From the NCBI GenBank assembly GCA_030631125.1, contig DAOVLS010000201.1:1-5256 (forward strand): a stretch of DNA of 5,256 nucleotides. Reading direction: 5' to 3'. Both the position numbers and the translations under genes were made by a program. Shown piece after piece: positions 1-5,256 of the stretch. Within the stretch, counting starts at the first letter, position 1. Every line of letters starts with the position of its first letter. The stretch comes from Planctomycetales bacterium. GTDB lineage: Bacteria > Planctomycetota > Phycisphaerae > SM23-33. The notes beneath the pieces are model-generated. The model made no database searches. It was not told the origin of the DNA and saw only the letters and a program-made list of their open reading frames with translations.

Positions 1-2596
1 CGAAACCACGGCCGCCAACATCGCCAACATCGAACGCCAGATAAAGATGTTCGGCTTCTCCTATGACTGGTCGCGCCGGGTGGCTACGACCGAGCCGGAC
101 TACTACCGCTGGACGCAATGGATTTTCCTGAAGATGTTCAACAGTTGGTACGACCCGGACGTCGGCGCAGCCAGGCCGATTAGCGAATTTACCCACCGCC
201 TTGAAAACGGCGATTACTGTATCGACTTTATCGGCAGACCCGTGGTCAATGTACATGACGGCCTGACCGCGTACCTCGGCCAACCCGCCGGTACAATCAA
301 ATGGCACGAACTGCCGCCGGACCAGAAGCGGGAAATCATCGACAACCACCGTCTGGCGTACGTAGCAGAGGTCCCGGTCAACTGGTGCCCGAAACTCGGA
401 ACGGTCCTTTCCAACGAAGAAGTTACCAACGAGGGCAAATCCGATCGCGGCGACTGGCCTGTCTATCGCAAGAACCTCAAGCAGTGGATGCTGCGAATCA
501 CCGCGTATTCCGACCGCCTGCTGGAAGGGCTGGACAAACTCGACTGGCCCGAATCCATAAAGATCATGCAGCGGAACTGGATCGGACGGTCCGAAGGGGC
601 TGACGTTGACTTTATGGTTTCCGGTTGCGACGAGACAATTCGAGTTTATACCACACGCCCGGATACGCTTTTCGGTGCGACGTACATGGTCCTCGCGCCC
701 GAGCATCCGCTCGTCGAGCAAATAACCACGGGTGAACAGCGTGGCGGGGTTGATGCGTATGTAGCAGAAGCTGCCCACAAGTCCGAACTCGAGCGCACAG
801 CAGAAACCAAGCAAAAAACCGGCGTCTTCATCGGCGCTTACGCGATTAACCCGGTCAGCCATGAGAAAATCCCTATCTGGGTGGCTGACTATGTAATGAT
901 GGGTTACGGTACCGGCGCTATTATGGCAGTACCAGCCCACGATGAGCGTGACTTCGAGTTTGCAAAGGCATTTAGTTTACCTATGCGGGCTGTAGTAATG
1001 CCAGATATGACATGGATTCAACAAAAACGCCCGAGACCAATGCCGAAACCGGAGTGGGATCGTGATCCCGAAAACTGGATTAAGAATTACATCAGCAAAC
1101 CTGAAACGTACTCAATTGCTTTCACCGGCGAAGGCACCGCCATCAATTCCGGGCCTTACGACGGCATGACGACGGCTGAGTTTAAGAAAAAGATTACCGC
1201 CTGGCTCGATGAGCAGGGCCTGGGCCGGGCAGCGGTGAATTACAAGTTGCGGGATTGGCTTTTCAGCCGGCAGCGGTACTGGGGCGAGCCGTTCCCGATT
1301 ATTCACTGCGACAAGTGCGGCACGGTCGCGCTGGGCGAAGACCGACTCCCGCTTGAGTTGCCGGAGGTGGACGACTTCACGCCGGCGGTATCCGACGACC
1401 CGGACGCCCCACCGGCCCCGCCGCTGGCAAAGGCGACCGACTGGGTCGATACGACCTGTCCGTCCTGCGGCGGGCCTGCGAAGCGAGAGATAAACACAAT
1501 GCCCCAATGGGCGGGATCGTGCTGGTACTACCTCCGCTTCCTCGACCCGAAAAACAATAAATCCTTCTGTAATTCCGATATCGAAAAATACTGGATGGGT
1601 CCGCCGGATGAGGAATCCGCAATCCGCAATCCGCAATCCGCAATCGGTGGCATTGACCTTTACGTCGGCGGAGCGGAGCACGCCGTGCTGCATCTGCTGT
1701 ACTCGCGCTTCTGGCACAAGGTGCTCTATGACCTTGGCTGTGTTTCCGGGCCTGAACCGTTCGGAAAACTCTTCAACCAGGGAATGATCCGCTCGTATGC
1801 CTACCGCGACAAGCGCGGCGTCTATATCGGCTACGAGGACGTGGACACCTCCGGCGAGAGACCCGTGCACAAAACCACCGGCGAGCCACTGGCTGAATCT
1901 ATCGAAAAAATGTCCAAGAGTCTCAAGAACGTGGTCAATCCCGACGAGGTCATCGCCGAATACGGAGCCGACACGTTCCGGCTGTATGAGATGTTCATGG
2001 GTCCGCTTGAGGCCTCCAAGCCGTGGAACACCCGCGACGTGCCCGGCTTGTACCGTTTCTGCAATCGCGTCTGGCGGATGATCTGCGGCGATGAGGACAA
2101 CAAGCCGCTGCTGGCCGACAAAGCCGACGACGAGAACGTCGAGCGTGCACTGCACAAACTCATCAAGAAGGCCGGCGCTGACATCGAAGCCATGAAGTTC
2201 AACACAGCCATCGCCGCAATGATGGAGTTTGTCAACGCGGTTTTCAGGACCGGTGCGATTTCGCCCGGCCAGGCTGAGCGATTCGTCCTGGTCCTCGCGC
2301 CGTTCACGCCGCACCTGGCCGAGGAATTGTGGCAGCGGTTGGGGCATGACAAATCGCTTGCCCGCGAACCCTGGCCGGAATATAACGAATCGCTGCTGGT
2401 TGAAGATACGGTCGAATTGGCCGTCCAGGTCAACGGTAAGATGCGCGGGCGGATTACGGTGGCCGCCGACGCCGCCGAGGATGCGATAATCGAAGCCGCT
2501 TTGGCCGAGTCAAAAGTCGCCGCCGCGGTCGAAGGAAAAACTATCGTCAAGAAAATTGTCGTACCGGACCGATTGGTAAATCTGGTAGTAAAGTGA
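1..2596 (+). CDS. leuS: Leucyl-tRNA synthetase, 5'-truncated by the window edge
   Basis: Cytoplasmic class I aminoacyl-tRNA synthetase that joins leucine to tRNA-Leu using ATP. The frame is open from base 2, and the residues before the Met at 47 (NIANIERQIK, then MFGFSYDW) already match the family, so 47 is not the true start. About 90-100 N-terminal residues with the HIGH motif should lie upstream. Visible in order: the editing (CP1) domain with TTRPDT at 650-667 and GYGTGAIMAVPAHDERD at about 902-952; a zinc-type site with CxxC pairs at 1307/1316 and 1457/1466; MPQWAGSCWYYLR at 1499-1537; DLYVGGAEH near 1655; the KMSKS loop at 1907-1921; the anticodon-binding helical domain from about 2040; and the C-terminal tRNA-binding domain starting near VELAVQVNGKMRG at 2411. 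The first zinc module known from E. coli has lost its CxxC (WCPKLGTVLSNEEV). A repeat-encoded insert lies before DLYVGG. No frameshift is seen. Product very sure; lineage (planctomycete-like) inferred. Confidence 0.98.
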   Translation, partial: ETTAANIANIERQIKMFGFSYDWSRRVATTEPDYYRWTQWIFLKMFNSWYDPDVGAARPISEFTHRLENGDYCIDFIGRPVVNVHDGLTAYLGQPAGTIKWHELPPDQKREIIDNHRLAYVAEVPVNWCPKLGTVLSNEEVTNEGKSDRGDWPVYRKNLKQWMLRITAYSDRLLEGLDKLDWPESIKIMQRNWIGRSEGADVDFMVSGCDETIRVYTTRPDTLFGATYMVLAPEHPLVEQITTGEQRGGVDAYVAEAAHKSELERTAETKQKTGVFIGAYAINPVSHEKIPIWVADYVMMGYGTGAIMAVPAHDERDFEFAKAFSLPMRAVVMPDMTWIQQKRPRPMPKPEWDRDPENWIKNYISKPETYSIAFTGEGTAINSGPYDGMTTAEFKKKITAWLDEQGLGRAAVNYKLRDWLFSRQRYWGEPFPIIHCDKCGTVALGEDRLPLELPEVDDFTPAVSDDPDAPPAPPLAKATDWVDTTCPSCGGPAKREINTMPQWAGSCWYYLRFLDPKNNKSFCNSDIEKYWMGPPDEESAIRNPQSAIGGIDLYVGGAEHAVLHLLYSRFWHKVLYDLGCVSGPEPFGKLFNQGMIRSYAYRDKRGVYIGYEDVDTSGERPVHKTTGEPLAESIEKMSKSLKNVVNPDEVIAEYGADTFRLYEMFMGPLEASKPWNTRDVPGLYRFCNRVWRMICGDEDNKPLLADKADDENVERALHKLIKKAGADIEAMKFNTAIAAMMEFVNAVFRTGAISPGQAERFVLVLAPFTPHLAEELWQRLGHDKSLAREPWPEYNESLLVEDTVELAVQVNGKMRGRITVAADAAEDAIIEAALAESKVAAAVEGKTIVKKIVVPDRLVNLVVK
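1614..1645 (+). repeat. Heptanucleotide tandem repeat (AATCCGC)x4 plus partial, inside leuS
   Basis: Four exact head-to-tail copies of AATCCGC occupy 1614-1641, followed by the partial unit AATC. Because 7 is not a multiple of 3, the array reads through all three frames and yields a 7-residue period, SAIRNPQ then SAI. It sits between KYW and DLYVGGAEH of the synthetase, where family members usually have only two residues (such as LPV or MPV), so it forms part of an insert of roughly 18 residues. The enzyme frame stays open on both sides. The opposite strand reads as repeats of GCGGATT. Repeats of this type are known as intergenic arrays in several environmental bacterial groups; that comparison is from memory, not from a search. 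Confidence 0.93.
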
Positions 2597-2601
2597 GTTA
2601 A

Positions 2602-2616
2602 ACGAAAACGTTTCGT
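2602..2616. promoter_or_regulatory. Small palindrome between leuS and the lipoprotein gene
   Basis: ACGAAA, three bases (ACG), then TTTCGT form a 6-bp inverted repeat. It overlaps the perfect 8-bp palindrome AAACGTTT at 2606-2613. It sits six bases after the leuS stop and 22 bases before the next start. A CG-centred AAACGTTT core recalls operators of LacI-family regulators, but the symmetry stops after 8 bp. The three-base loop and lack of a T-run make it a poor terminator. Function uncertain. Confidence 0.25.
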
Positions 2617-2625
2617 ACACCCATG

Positions 2626-2631
2626 AAAGGA
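2626..2631 (+). promoter_or_regulatory. Ribosome binding site of the 2639 lipoprotein gene
   Basis: AAAGGA lies 7 bases before the ATG at 2639, which is good Shine-Dalgarno placement. It fixes this ATG as the start. The predicted lipoprotein signal peptide starts at the same codon, which supports it independently. Confidence 0.75.
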
Positions 2632-2638
2632 AAGAAAG

Positions 2639-3244
2639 ATGAAATGTAAGACGATGCTGGCGGTTATGGTTTGTTTGAGTGTCTCTTTATCGGCAGGTTG
2701 CAGCAAGAAGGCTTCGACGCCGAAAGAGGCCCTAGAGAACATGGCCCAGGCGATGCGAGACGGCGACAGTGAAGCGTTCGTCGCCTGTTTCGACGCGACG
2801 GAGGACCAGGAGAAAATCCTGGGCGTCATGTGCGAAATGATGTCCACCATGATGAAATTTGAAGAGGCCATGGTAGAGGAATATGGCGAAGACGCCGTCA
2901 AGAAAGACGGATCGAAGAACAACTTCGGCGATCTCAAGGATGACAAGTGGCTTGAAGACGTGGAGATCAAGATAGACGGCGACAAAGCCACTGCCACCAA
3001 AAAAGGCGAGGGAAAACCGATGAACCTCGTCAAGAAAGACGGCGGATGGAAGATCGCCGCGGAAGACATGGCCGGCGAAAATCAAACGAAGGACATGGAC
3101 AAGGCATTGAAAATGTTCGAAGCCATGACTAAGGCCATGAAGGATGCCACAGGCAAGATCGGCAAAGACGGCTATACCGCCGAGAAGATCAATCAGGAAA
3201 TGGGCGCAGAGATGATGAAAGCCATGATGTCAGGCATGCAATAG
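2639..3244 (+). CDS. Small Met- and Lys-rich lipoprotein, possibly NTF2-like
   Basis: A 201-residue protein of unrecognised family. It begins with a lipoprotein signal peptide: Lys2 and Lys4, a hydrophobic core at about 6-18, and the lipobox LSAGC with Cys21 as the predicted lipidated residue, so the mature protein should be membrane-anchored outside the cytoplasm. Residues 27-50 (TPKEALENMAQAMRDGDSEA) and a later strand pair ending in LVKKDGGWKIA near 130-140 follow the plan of NTF2-like or DUF4878-type lipoproteins (helices, then a curved sheet ending in a G-x-W-K-I strand). That is inference from pattern. The C-terminal third (about 150-200) is predicted helical, charged and very rich in Met. 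Met makes up 20 of the 181 mature residues. The gene starts 42 bases after leuS on the same strand and could be cotranscribed; no separate promoter is clear. Coding status is firm, function unknown. Confidence 0.9.
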   Translation: MKCKTMLAVMVCLSVSLSAGCSKKASTPKEALENMAQAMRDGDSEAFVACFDATEDQEKILGVMCEMMSTMMKFEEAMVEEYGEDAVKKDGSKNNFGDLKDDKWLEDVEIKIDGDKATATKKGEGKPMNLVKKDGGWKIAAEDMAGENQTKDMDKALKMFEAMTKAMKDATGKIGKDGYTAEKINQEMGAEMMKAMMSGMQ

Positions 3245-3283
3245 AATCCCTGACCTTGTTGAAAGTTTGCAGGCTGGGACGTC

Positions 3284-3324
3284 AGGCCCACCTTTTCTTT
3301 TTACCTAAGGAGAAAGGTGGGCCT
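3284..3324. terminator. Perfect 12-bp inverted repeat, terminator-like or dispersed repeat
   Basis: AGGCCCACCTTT (3284-3295) is exactly complementary to AAAGGTGGGCCT (3313-3324), with a 17-base T/A-rich loop. The position, 40 bases after the lipoprotein stop and before the next gene, suits a transcript end. However, no T-run follows the stem on either strand, so a classic intrinsic terminator is not supported. The right arm also offers an alternative stem, GGGCC (3319-3323) with GGCCC (3335-3339). The rest of the 188-base gap to 3432 shows no gene. A GATAAT at 3354-3359 could be a -10 box but has no matching -35. Confidence 0.55.
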
Positions 3325-3382
3325 CGTTCCGCTCGGCCCGGCTGCTGCTCATGGATAATCGCTCTTTGAGCCGATGAAAATA

Positions 3383-3398
3383 CAGGAATGCAGGAATG
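3383..3398 (+). repeat. Tandem duplication of CAGGAATG
   Basis: Two exact adjacent copies of the 8-mer CAGGAATG, each containing an ATG (at 3388 and 3396, in different frames). The first ATG opens the same frame as the membrane protein, but its AGGA directly abuts the ATG with no spacing, so translation from there is unlikely. Probably a small local duplication in the leader. Confidence 0.6.
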
Positions 3399-3417
3399 GA
3401 TTCTGCGACCGTACATG

Positions 3418-3423
3418 AAGGAG
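3418..3423 (+). promoter_or_regulatory. Shine-Dalgarno site that decides the membrane protein start
   Basis: AAGGAG lies 9 bases before the ATG at 3433. The in-frame ATG at 3388 has no spaced Shine-Dalgarno sequence, and the one at 3415 only has an AGGA 19 bases away. The site therefore favours 3433 as the start. Confidence 0.7.
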
Positions 3424-3432
3424 CCATCGATT

Positions 3433-4137
3433 ATGGAACCTGTCCGCGCGCCTCTTGAAAATGAAGAATATCCCGCCGCTCTTGTTACCGTCCGCCGGGC
3501 GAAGAACTGCCTGTGGTGGCTGATCGTGCTTTCGCTCGTCGTTCAGATGGTGGCGTTTGTTTCGGTGCGATATATCGGAGTAATTGACGATGCGCCCGGT
3601 ATCGCCCCGGCCAAAGCCAGCCAGGTCGCCACCGCACCAGCCGAGGTCCCGGACGACAAAGCCGCCGTCACCGCGTGGATATGGTACCGGGCGCTGCAAT
3701 GGGCTTTGCCGGCAACGAAATTCATCGCCACAGCAGCAGGGGTATTACTGGTCCTGACGATGCTGACAGCGGTACAGTTGTCGCTCGTCGGTCGGACCGG
3801 CGGGGTGGCGGGGTTTGTCAGCGGGTTCTTCTGGTCGCTTCTGCTGTTGGTGTTCCTGGTTCCCTGGCAGCAGATTATCAACAGCACGTACGCCTGCGGG
3901 GCGCTGTATAACCTCGGCGACCTTATCGACCAGACCAGGCAGATAATCTGGGGAGCGAAGGACGTCTCGCTGGTAAAGCAGATTTTTTACTACGACCGTT
4001 TCATTGGGTATCCGGTCTTCGTCCTGCTGATGTGCCTCGTCGTCCAGACCAAATTTGCACGAGGGTGGCGTCGGACCGGCATCGGCGCCATGCAGGCCGA
4101 CCTTCGCGCACCGGCGGACCAGAACGATAAGTTGTAA
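3433..4137 (+). CDS. Four-helix integral membrane protein of unknown function
   Basis: A 234-residue protein read from ATG 3433; the frame extends upstream to ATG 3388, which would add 15 residues (MQEWILRPYMKEPSI) with no good ribosome site. Four hydrophobic segments are visible: about 27-49 (WWLIVLSLVVQMVAFV core), 92-118, 124-149 (FFWSLLLLVFLVPW core) and 190-206 (YPVFVLLMCLVVQ core). Basic residues before the first segment (Arg21, Arg22, Lys24), between segments 2 and 3 (Arg121) and after the fourth (KFARGWRR) predict both ends in the cytoplasm. The loop after segment 1 (about 50-85) is Ala/Pro-rich, and that between 3 and 4 (about 150-189) is polar; both should face outward. No catalytic or transport motif is recognised. 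The next gene has its own promoter, so this one may form a single-gene unit. I do not recognise the family. Confidence 0.85.
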   Translation: MEPVRAPLENEEYPAALVTVRRAKNCLWWLIVLSLVVQMVAFVSVRYIGVIDDAPGIAPAKASQVATAPAEVPDDKAAVTAWIWYRALQWALPATKFIATAAGVLLVLTMLTAVQLSLVGRTGGVAGFVSGFFWSLLLLVFLVPWQQIINSTYACGALYNLGDLIDQTRQIIWGAKDVSLVKQIFYYDRFIGYPVFVLLMCLVVQTKFARGWRRTGIGAMQADLRAPADQNDKL

Positions 4138-4173
4138 ACAGATCGGAATCTACGCCGGGTCTGAATACATCGT

Positions 4174-4201
4174 TTGACGTGTTACGGAGTAATACTATCA
4201 T
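4174..4201 (+). promoter_or_regulatory. Sigma-70-like promoter for the second lipoprotein gene
   Basis: TTGACG (4174-4179) matches the -35 consensus at five of six bases, and TATCAT (4196-4201) matches the -10 at five of six, with a 16-bp spacer. Transcription would begin near 4208, giving a leader of about 28 bases before ATG 4237. The gap at 4138-4236 contains no gene and no convincing terminator for the preceding gene. Prediction only; spacing and matches are seen in the sequence. Confidence 0.55.
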
Positions 4202-4213
4202 CTAACCGGTTAA

Positions 4214-4238
4214 TTGATTAAAATCAAACCTGTTTGAT
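4214..4238. promoter_or_regulatory. Two overlapping palindromes at the leader and start codon
   Basis: TTGATT-AA-AATCAA (4214-4227) and ATCAAAC-CT-GTTTGAT (4223-4238) are both perfect inverted repeats, and they share the block ATCAA at 4223-4227, so only one could fold at a time. They lie just downstream of the predicted promoter, and the second covers the first two bases of ATG 4237. This could be a dimeric repressor operator or a weak RNA switch at the translation start. The gene has no evident Shine-Dalgarno sequence, which fits unusual initiation control or leader-independent initiation. Confidence 0.45.
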
Positions 4239-5100
4239 GAAACGATGGTCTCCAATCTGCGTGTTGTTTGCCGTGTTGGTTTTTTCCGGCTGCGATAGGC
4301 CGGCAGAACCGTTGCACCTACCCGGAGATCCGCCGGTCGTCGGCGGCGTAACACTGACGCCGTTAAAGCGCACCAGTAAGCAAAACCCGCGCGACTTCCT
4401 CCTGGTGGTGCGGATAAGCCTGATAACCGTGCAGGTTCCGGTCGGGTCGGTAAGCAATTCCGAGCAACTGTGGAGTTACCTCGACGAGGAGCCGGTGGGC
4501 GCACGCGTGGGTTCGGCCCTGGCTCGTAACGGTATCCGCGTCGGGCGGGGACGGAAGGACGCCTGGGGCGACGTCGCCGGCATCCTTCAGAAACTTACGG
4601 GTCAGCCTCTGAACCGCACTATGCTTCTGTCCTCCCCGGGAACGCCGATGCCTATAGTCTTCAAACCGCAACAGAAAGCGCAGACAATCTTCACCTATCG
4701 ACGGGACGGCTCACTTTTCGGGCGGGACTATCCTGCCGGCGACAACGTGCTGATGACGACGGCGACGATAAATTACGACGACCCGTCAGCCGTCTATATG
4801 ACGGCGACGCCGGTAATCCGCTCAATCCGCCGGCGCAGACGATATATCAAACACGCAGGCAGATACGCCTTTACCTCCGAACCGATCTATTATCGCCTCG
4901 GCGAAATGGATTTCCGGTTCAAGGTTCCGCGGGGCGATTTTCTTCTCATCGGACCGGCGGCCGAATCGCGGCGACCCAGCAGCCCGGGCCGGCATTTCCT
5001 GATACACCGGAGGCAGGCGATGGAGTATGAAACCGTCGTGATAATCGCGCCGGAGGTCTTCGCCGCGCCGGTCAAAAAGACAGTATCCCGTAGCCCGTAA
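4237..5100 (+). CDS. Lipoprotein of unknown function
   Basis: A 287-residue protein from ATG 4237. A TTG directly before it could also start; an in-frame stop at 4219 rules out anything longer. The N-terminus is a lipoprotein signal: Lys2 and Arg3, a hydrophobic stretch at 7-16, and the lipobox-like LVFSGC with Cys19 (Phe at -3 is less usual than Leu). The mature part is mixed alpha/beta. Residues 54-70 are a hydrophobic strand region (FLLVVRISLITVQVPV), 77-120 contain LWSYLDEEPV, ARNGIRVGRG and a predicted helix GDVAGILQKL, and a basic patch of Arg lies at 195-202. The end reads FKVPRGDFLLIGP (about 228-240) and EYETVVIIAPEV (about 263-274). That tail loosely recalls the last strands of secretin domains, but the glycine-rich core and length of a secretin are missing. 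Coding use matches its neighbours. Function not assigned; it could be a planctomycete-specific envelope protein. Confidence 0.85.
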   Translation: MKRWSPICVLFAVLVFSGCDRPAEPLHLPGDPPVVGGVTLTPLKRTSKQNPRDFLLVVRISLITVQVPVGSVSNSEQLWSYLDEEPVGARVGSALARNGIRVGRGRKDAWGDVAGILQKLTGQPLNRTMLLSSPGTPMPIVFKPQQKAQTIFTYRRDGSLFGRDYPAGDNVLMTTATINYDDPSAVYMTATPVIRSIRRRRRYIKHAGRYAFTSEPIYYRLGEMDFRFKVPRGDFLLIGPAAESRRPSSPGRHFLIHRRQAMEYETVVIIAPEVFAAPVKKTVSRSP

Positions 5101-5123
5101 CCAGCCGTCAGGCTACGGGCTAC
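5090..5123. repeat. Hairpin spanning the stop codon of the second lipoprotein
   Basis: GTAGCCCGTA (5090-5099) and TACGGGCTAC (5114-5123) form a perfect 10-bp stem around a 14-base loop, which itself contains a short AGCC-GTCA-GGCT stem (5103-5114) that competes for one base. The left arm encodes the last residues and the first two bases of the stop codon TAA (5098-5100). No T-run follows, so it is either a Rho-type or processing hairpin or a copy of a dispersed palindromic repeat. Confidence 0.6.
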
Positions 5124-5165
5124 CGAATACTAACCTGCTCAAACTGACCGATTTGGGATTCGACG

Positions 5166-5256
5166 ATGGTAAGTAACACAAAAGAAATGCGGCGATTTCT
5201 GACGATAAGACTTGTGTCCACAAGGGCTTATCTGAGGAACCGCCGCATGATTACCA
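5166..5256 (+). CDS. Possible start of a further gene, cut by the window edge
   Basis: From ATG 5166 the frame is open for all 30 codons to the end of the window, giving a very basic N-terminus (MVSNTKEMRRFLTIRL, then RAYLRNRRMIT). GGGA at 5155-5158 lies 7 bases upstream as a weak Shine-Dalgarno sequence. Alternative starts in the same frame are ATG 5187 and ATG 5247; the last has GAGGA at 5234-5238, 8 bases before it, the best site of the three. If 5247 is used, the long palindrome at 5187-5248 would be its leader rather than coding sequence. Thirty codons without a stop is weak evidence by itself and no family can be named. Confidence 0.35.
   Translation, partial: MVSNTKEMRRFLTIRLVSTRAYLRNRRMIT
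5187..5248. repeat. 62-bp imperfect palindrome
   Basis: Two 30-base arms (5187-5216 and 5219-5248) flank a two-base centre. Matching blocks are ATGCGGCG with CGCCGCAT, GATAAG with CTTATC, and CTTGTG with CACAAG; about 25 pairs match overall, plus one G-U pair, with internal bulges. TGGTAA (5167-5172) and TTACCA (5251-5256) extend the symmetry outward with an asymmetric loop. As RNA it would form a long hairpin ending in GAGGA and an ATG. It could be a leader RNA structure, a palindromic repeat or the end of a small mobile element; the window stops too early to tell. Confidence 0.75.

Noticed and set aside
1377..1643. Minus-strand frame reading repeats of ADCGLRI from the heptamer array
   Set aside because: This is just the reverse reading of the repeat within leuS and has no independent gene support.
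1112..2347. Long minus-strand open frame of 411 codons
   Set aside because: It lies wholly antisense to leuS, which has clear family motifs, and its translation shows no domain; long antisense frames are common opposite GC-biased genes.
1831..3069. Minus-strand open frame of 412 codons across the leuS end and the first lipoprotein
   Set aside because: It overlaps two well-supported plus-strand genes; its Ser/Ser-Thr-rich translation is typical of an antisense shadow.
3354..3371. GATAAT and a nearby TTGAGC as a promoter for the membrane protein gene
   Set aside because: GATAAT has no -35 at the right distance, and TTGAGC has no -10 following it at the right spacing.
3388..3432. ATG 3388 as start of the membrane protein
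   Set aside because: Its AGGA touches the ATG with no spacing, whereas AAGGAG is ideally placed for ATG 3433.
4815..4830. Two further AATCCGC copies in the second lipoprotein gene
   Set aside because: They are 9 bases apart rather than in tandem and fall in an Arg-rich coding stretch, so chance is a sufficient explanation.

Overview
The window carries one continuous plus-strand gene series of moderate to high GC and looks like chromosomal DNA of a planctomycete, probably of the Phycisphaerae/Sedimentisphaerales type. That placement is inference. It rests on the style of the leucyl-tRNA synthetase (long inserts, an MPQWAGSCWYYLR block and a four-Cys zinc site), on two unfamiliar lipoproteins, and on a heptanucleotide repeat of a kind I associate with such genomes. 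No mobile-element protein, CRISPR array, tRNA, rRNA or defence system can be supported.

Layout: (1) bases 1-2596 hold the 3' nine-tenths of leuS, whose 5' end with the HIGH motif lies outside the window. Inside it is a 7-bp tandem repeat (AATCCGC, four copies plus a partial one) that is translated as an in-frame insert. (2) After 42 bases comes a small Met- and Lys-rich lipoprotein (2639-3244), perhaps cotranscribed with leuS. (3) The gap at 3245-3432 contains a perfect 12-bp inverted repeat that may act as a transcript end or may be a dispersed repeat. (4) A four-helix inner-membrane protein of unknown function follows (3433-4137). Its start is set by a strong Shine-Dalgarno sequence. (5) A 99-base gap carries a good sigma-70-like promoter followed by two overlapping, mutually exclusive palindromes that reach the start codon. 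(6) A second lipoprotein of unknown function (4237-5100) has a C-terminal end that vaguely recalls secretin tails, and a 10-bp hairpin spans its stop codon. (7) The last 150 bases hold a 62-bp imperfect palindrome inside a short reading frame that is open to the window edge.

Working together: leuS is housekeeping (charging tRNA-Leu). The other three complete genes are envelope proteins (lipoprotein, membrane protein, lipoprotein). Each appears to have its own expression signals, so a shared pathway cannot be claimed. The most curious elements are the non-coding or repeat structures: the translated heptamer repeat in an essential enzyme, the dyads at the lipoprotein leader, and the terminal long palindrome.
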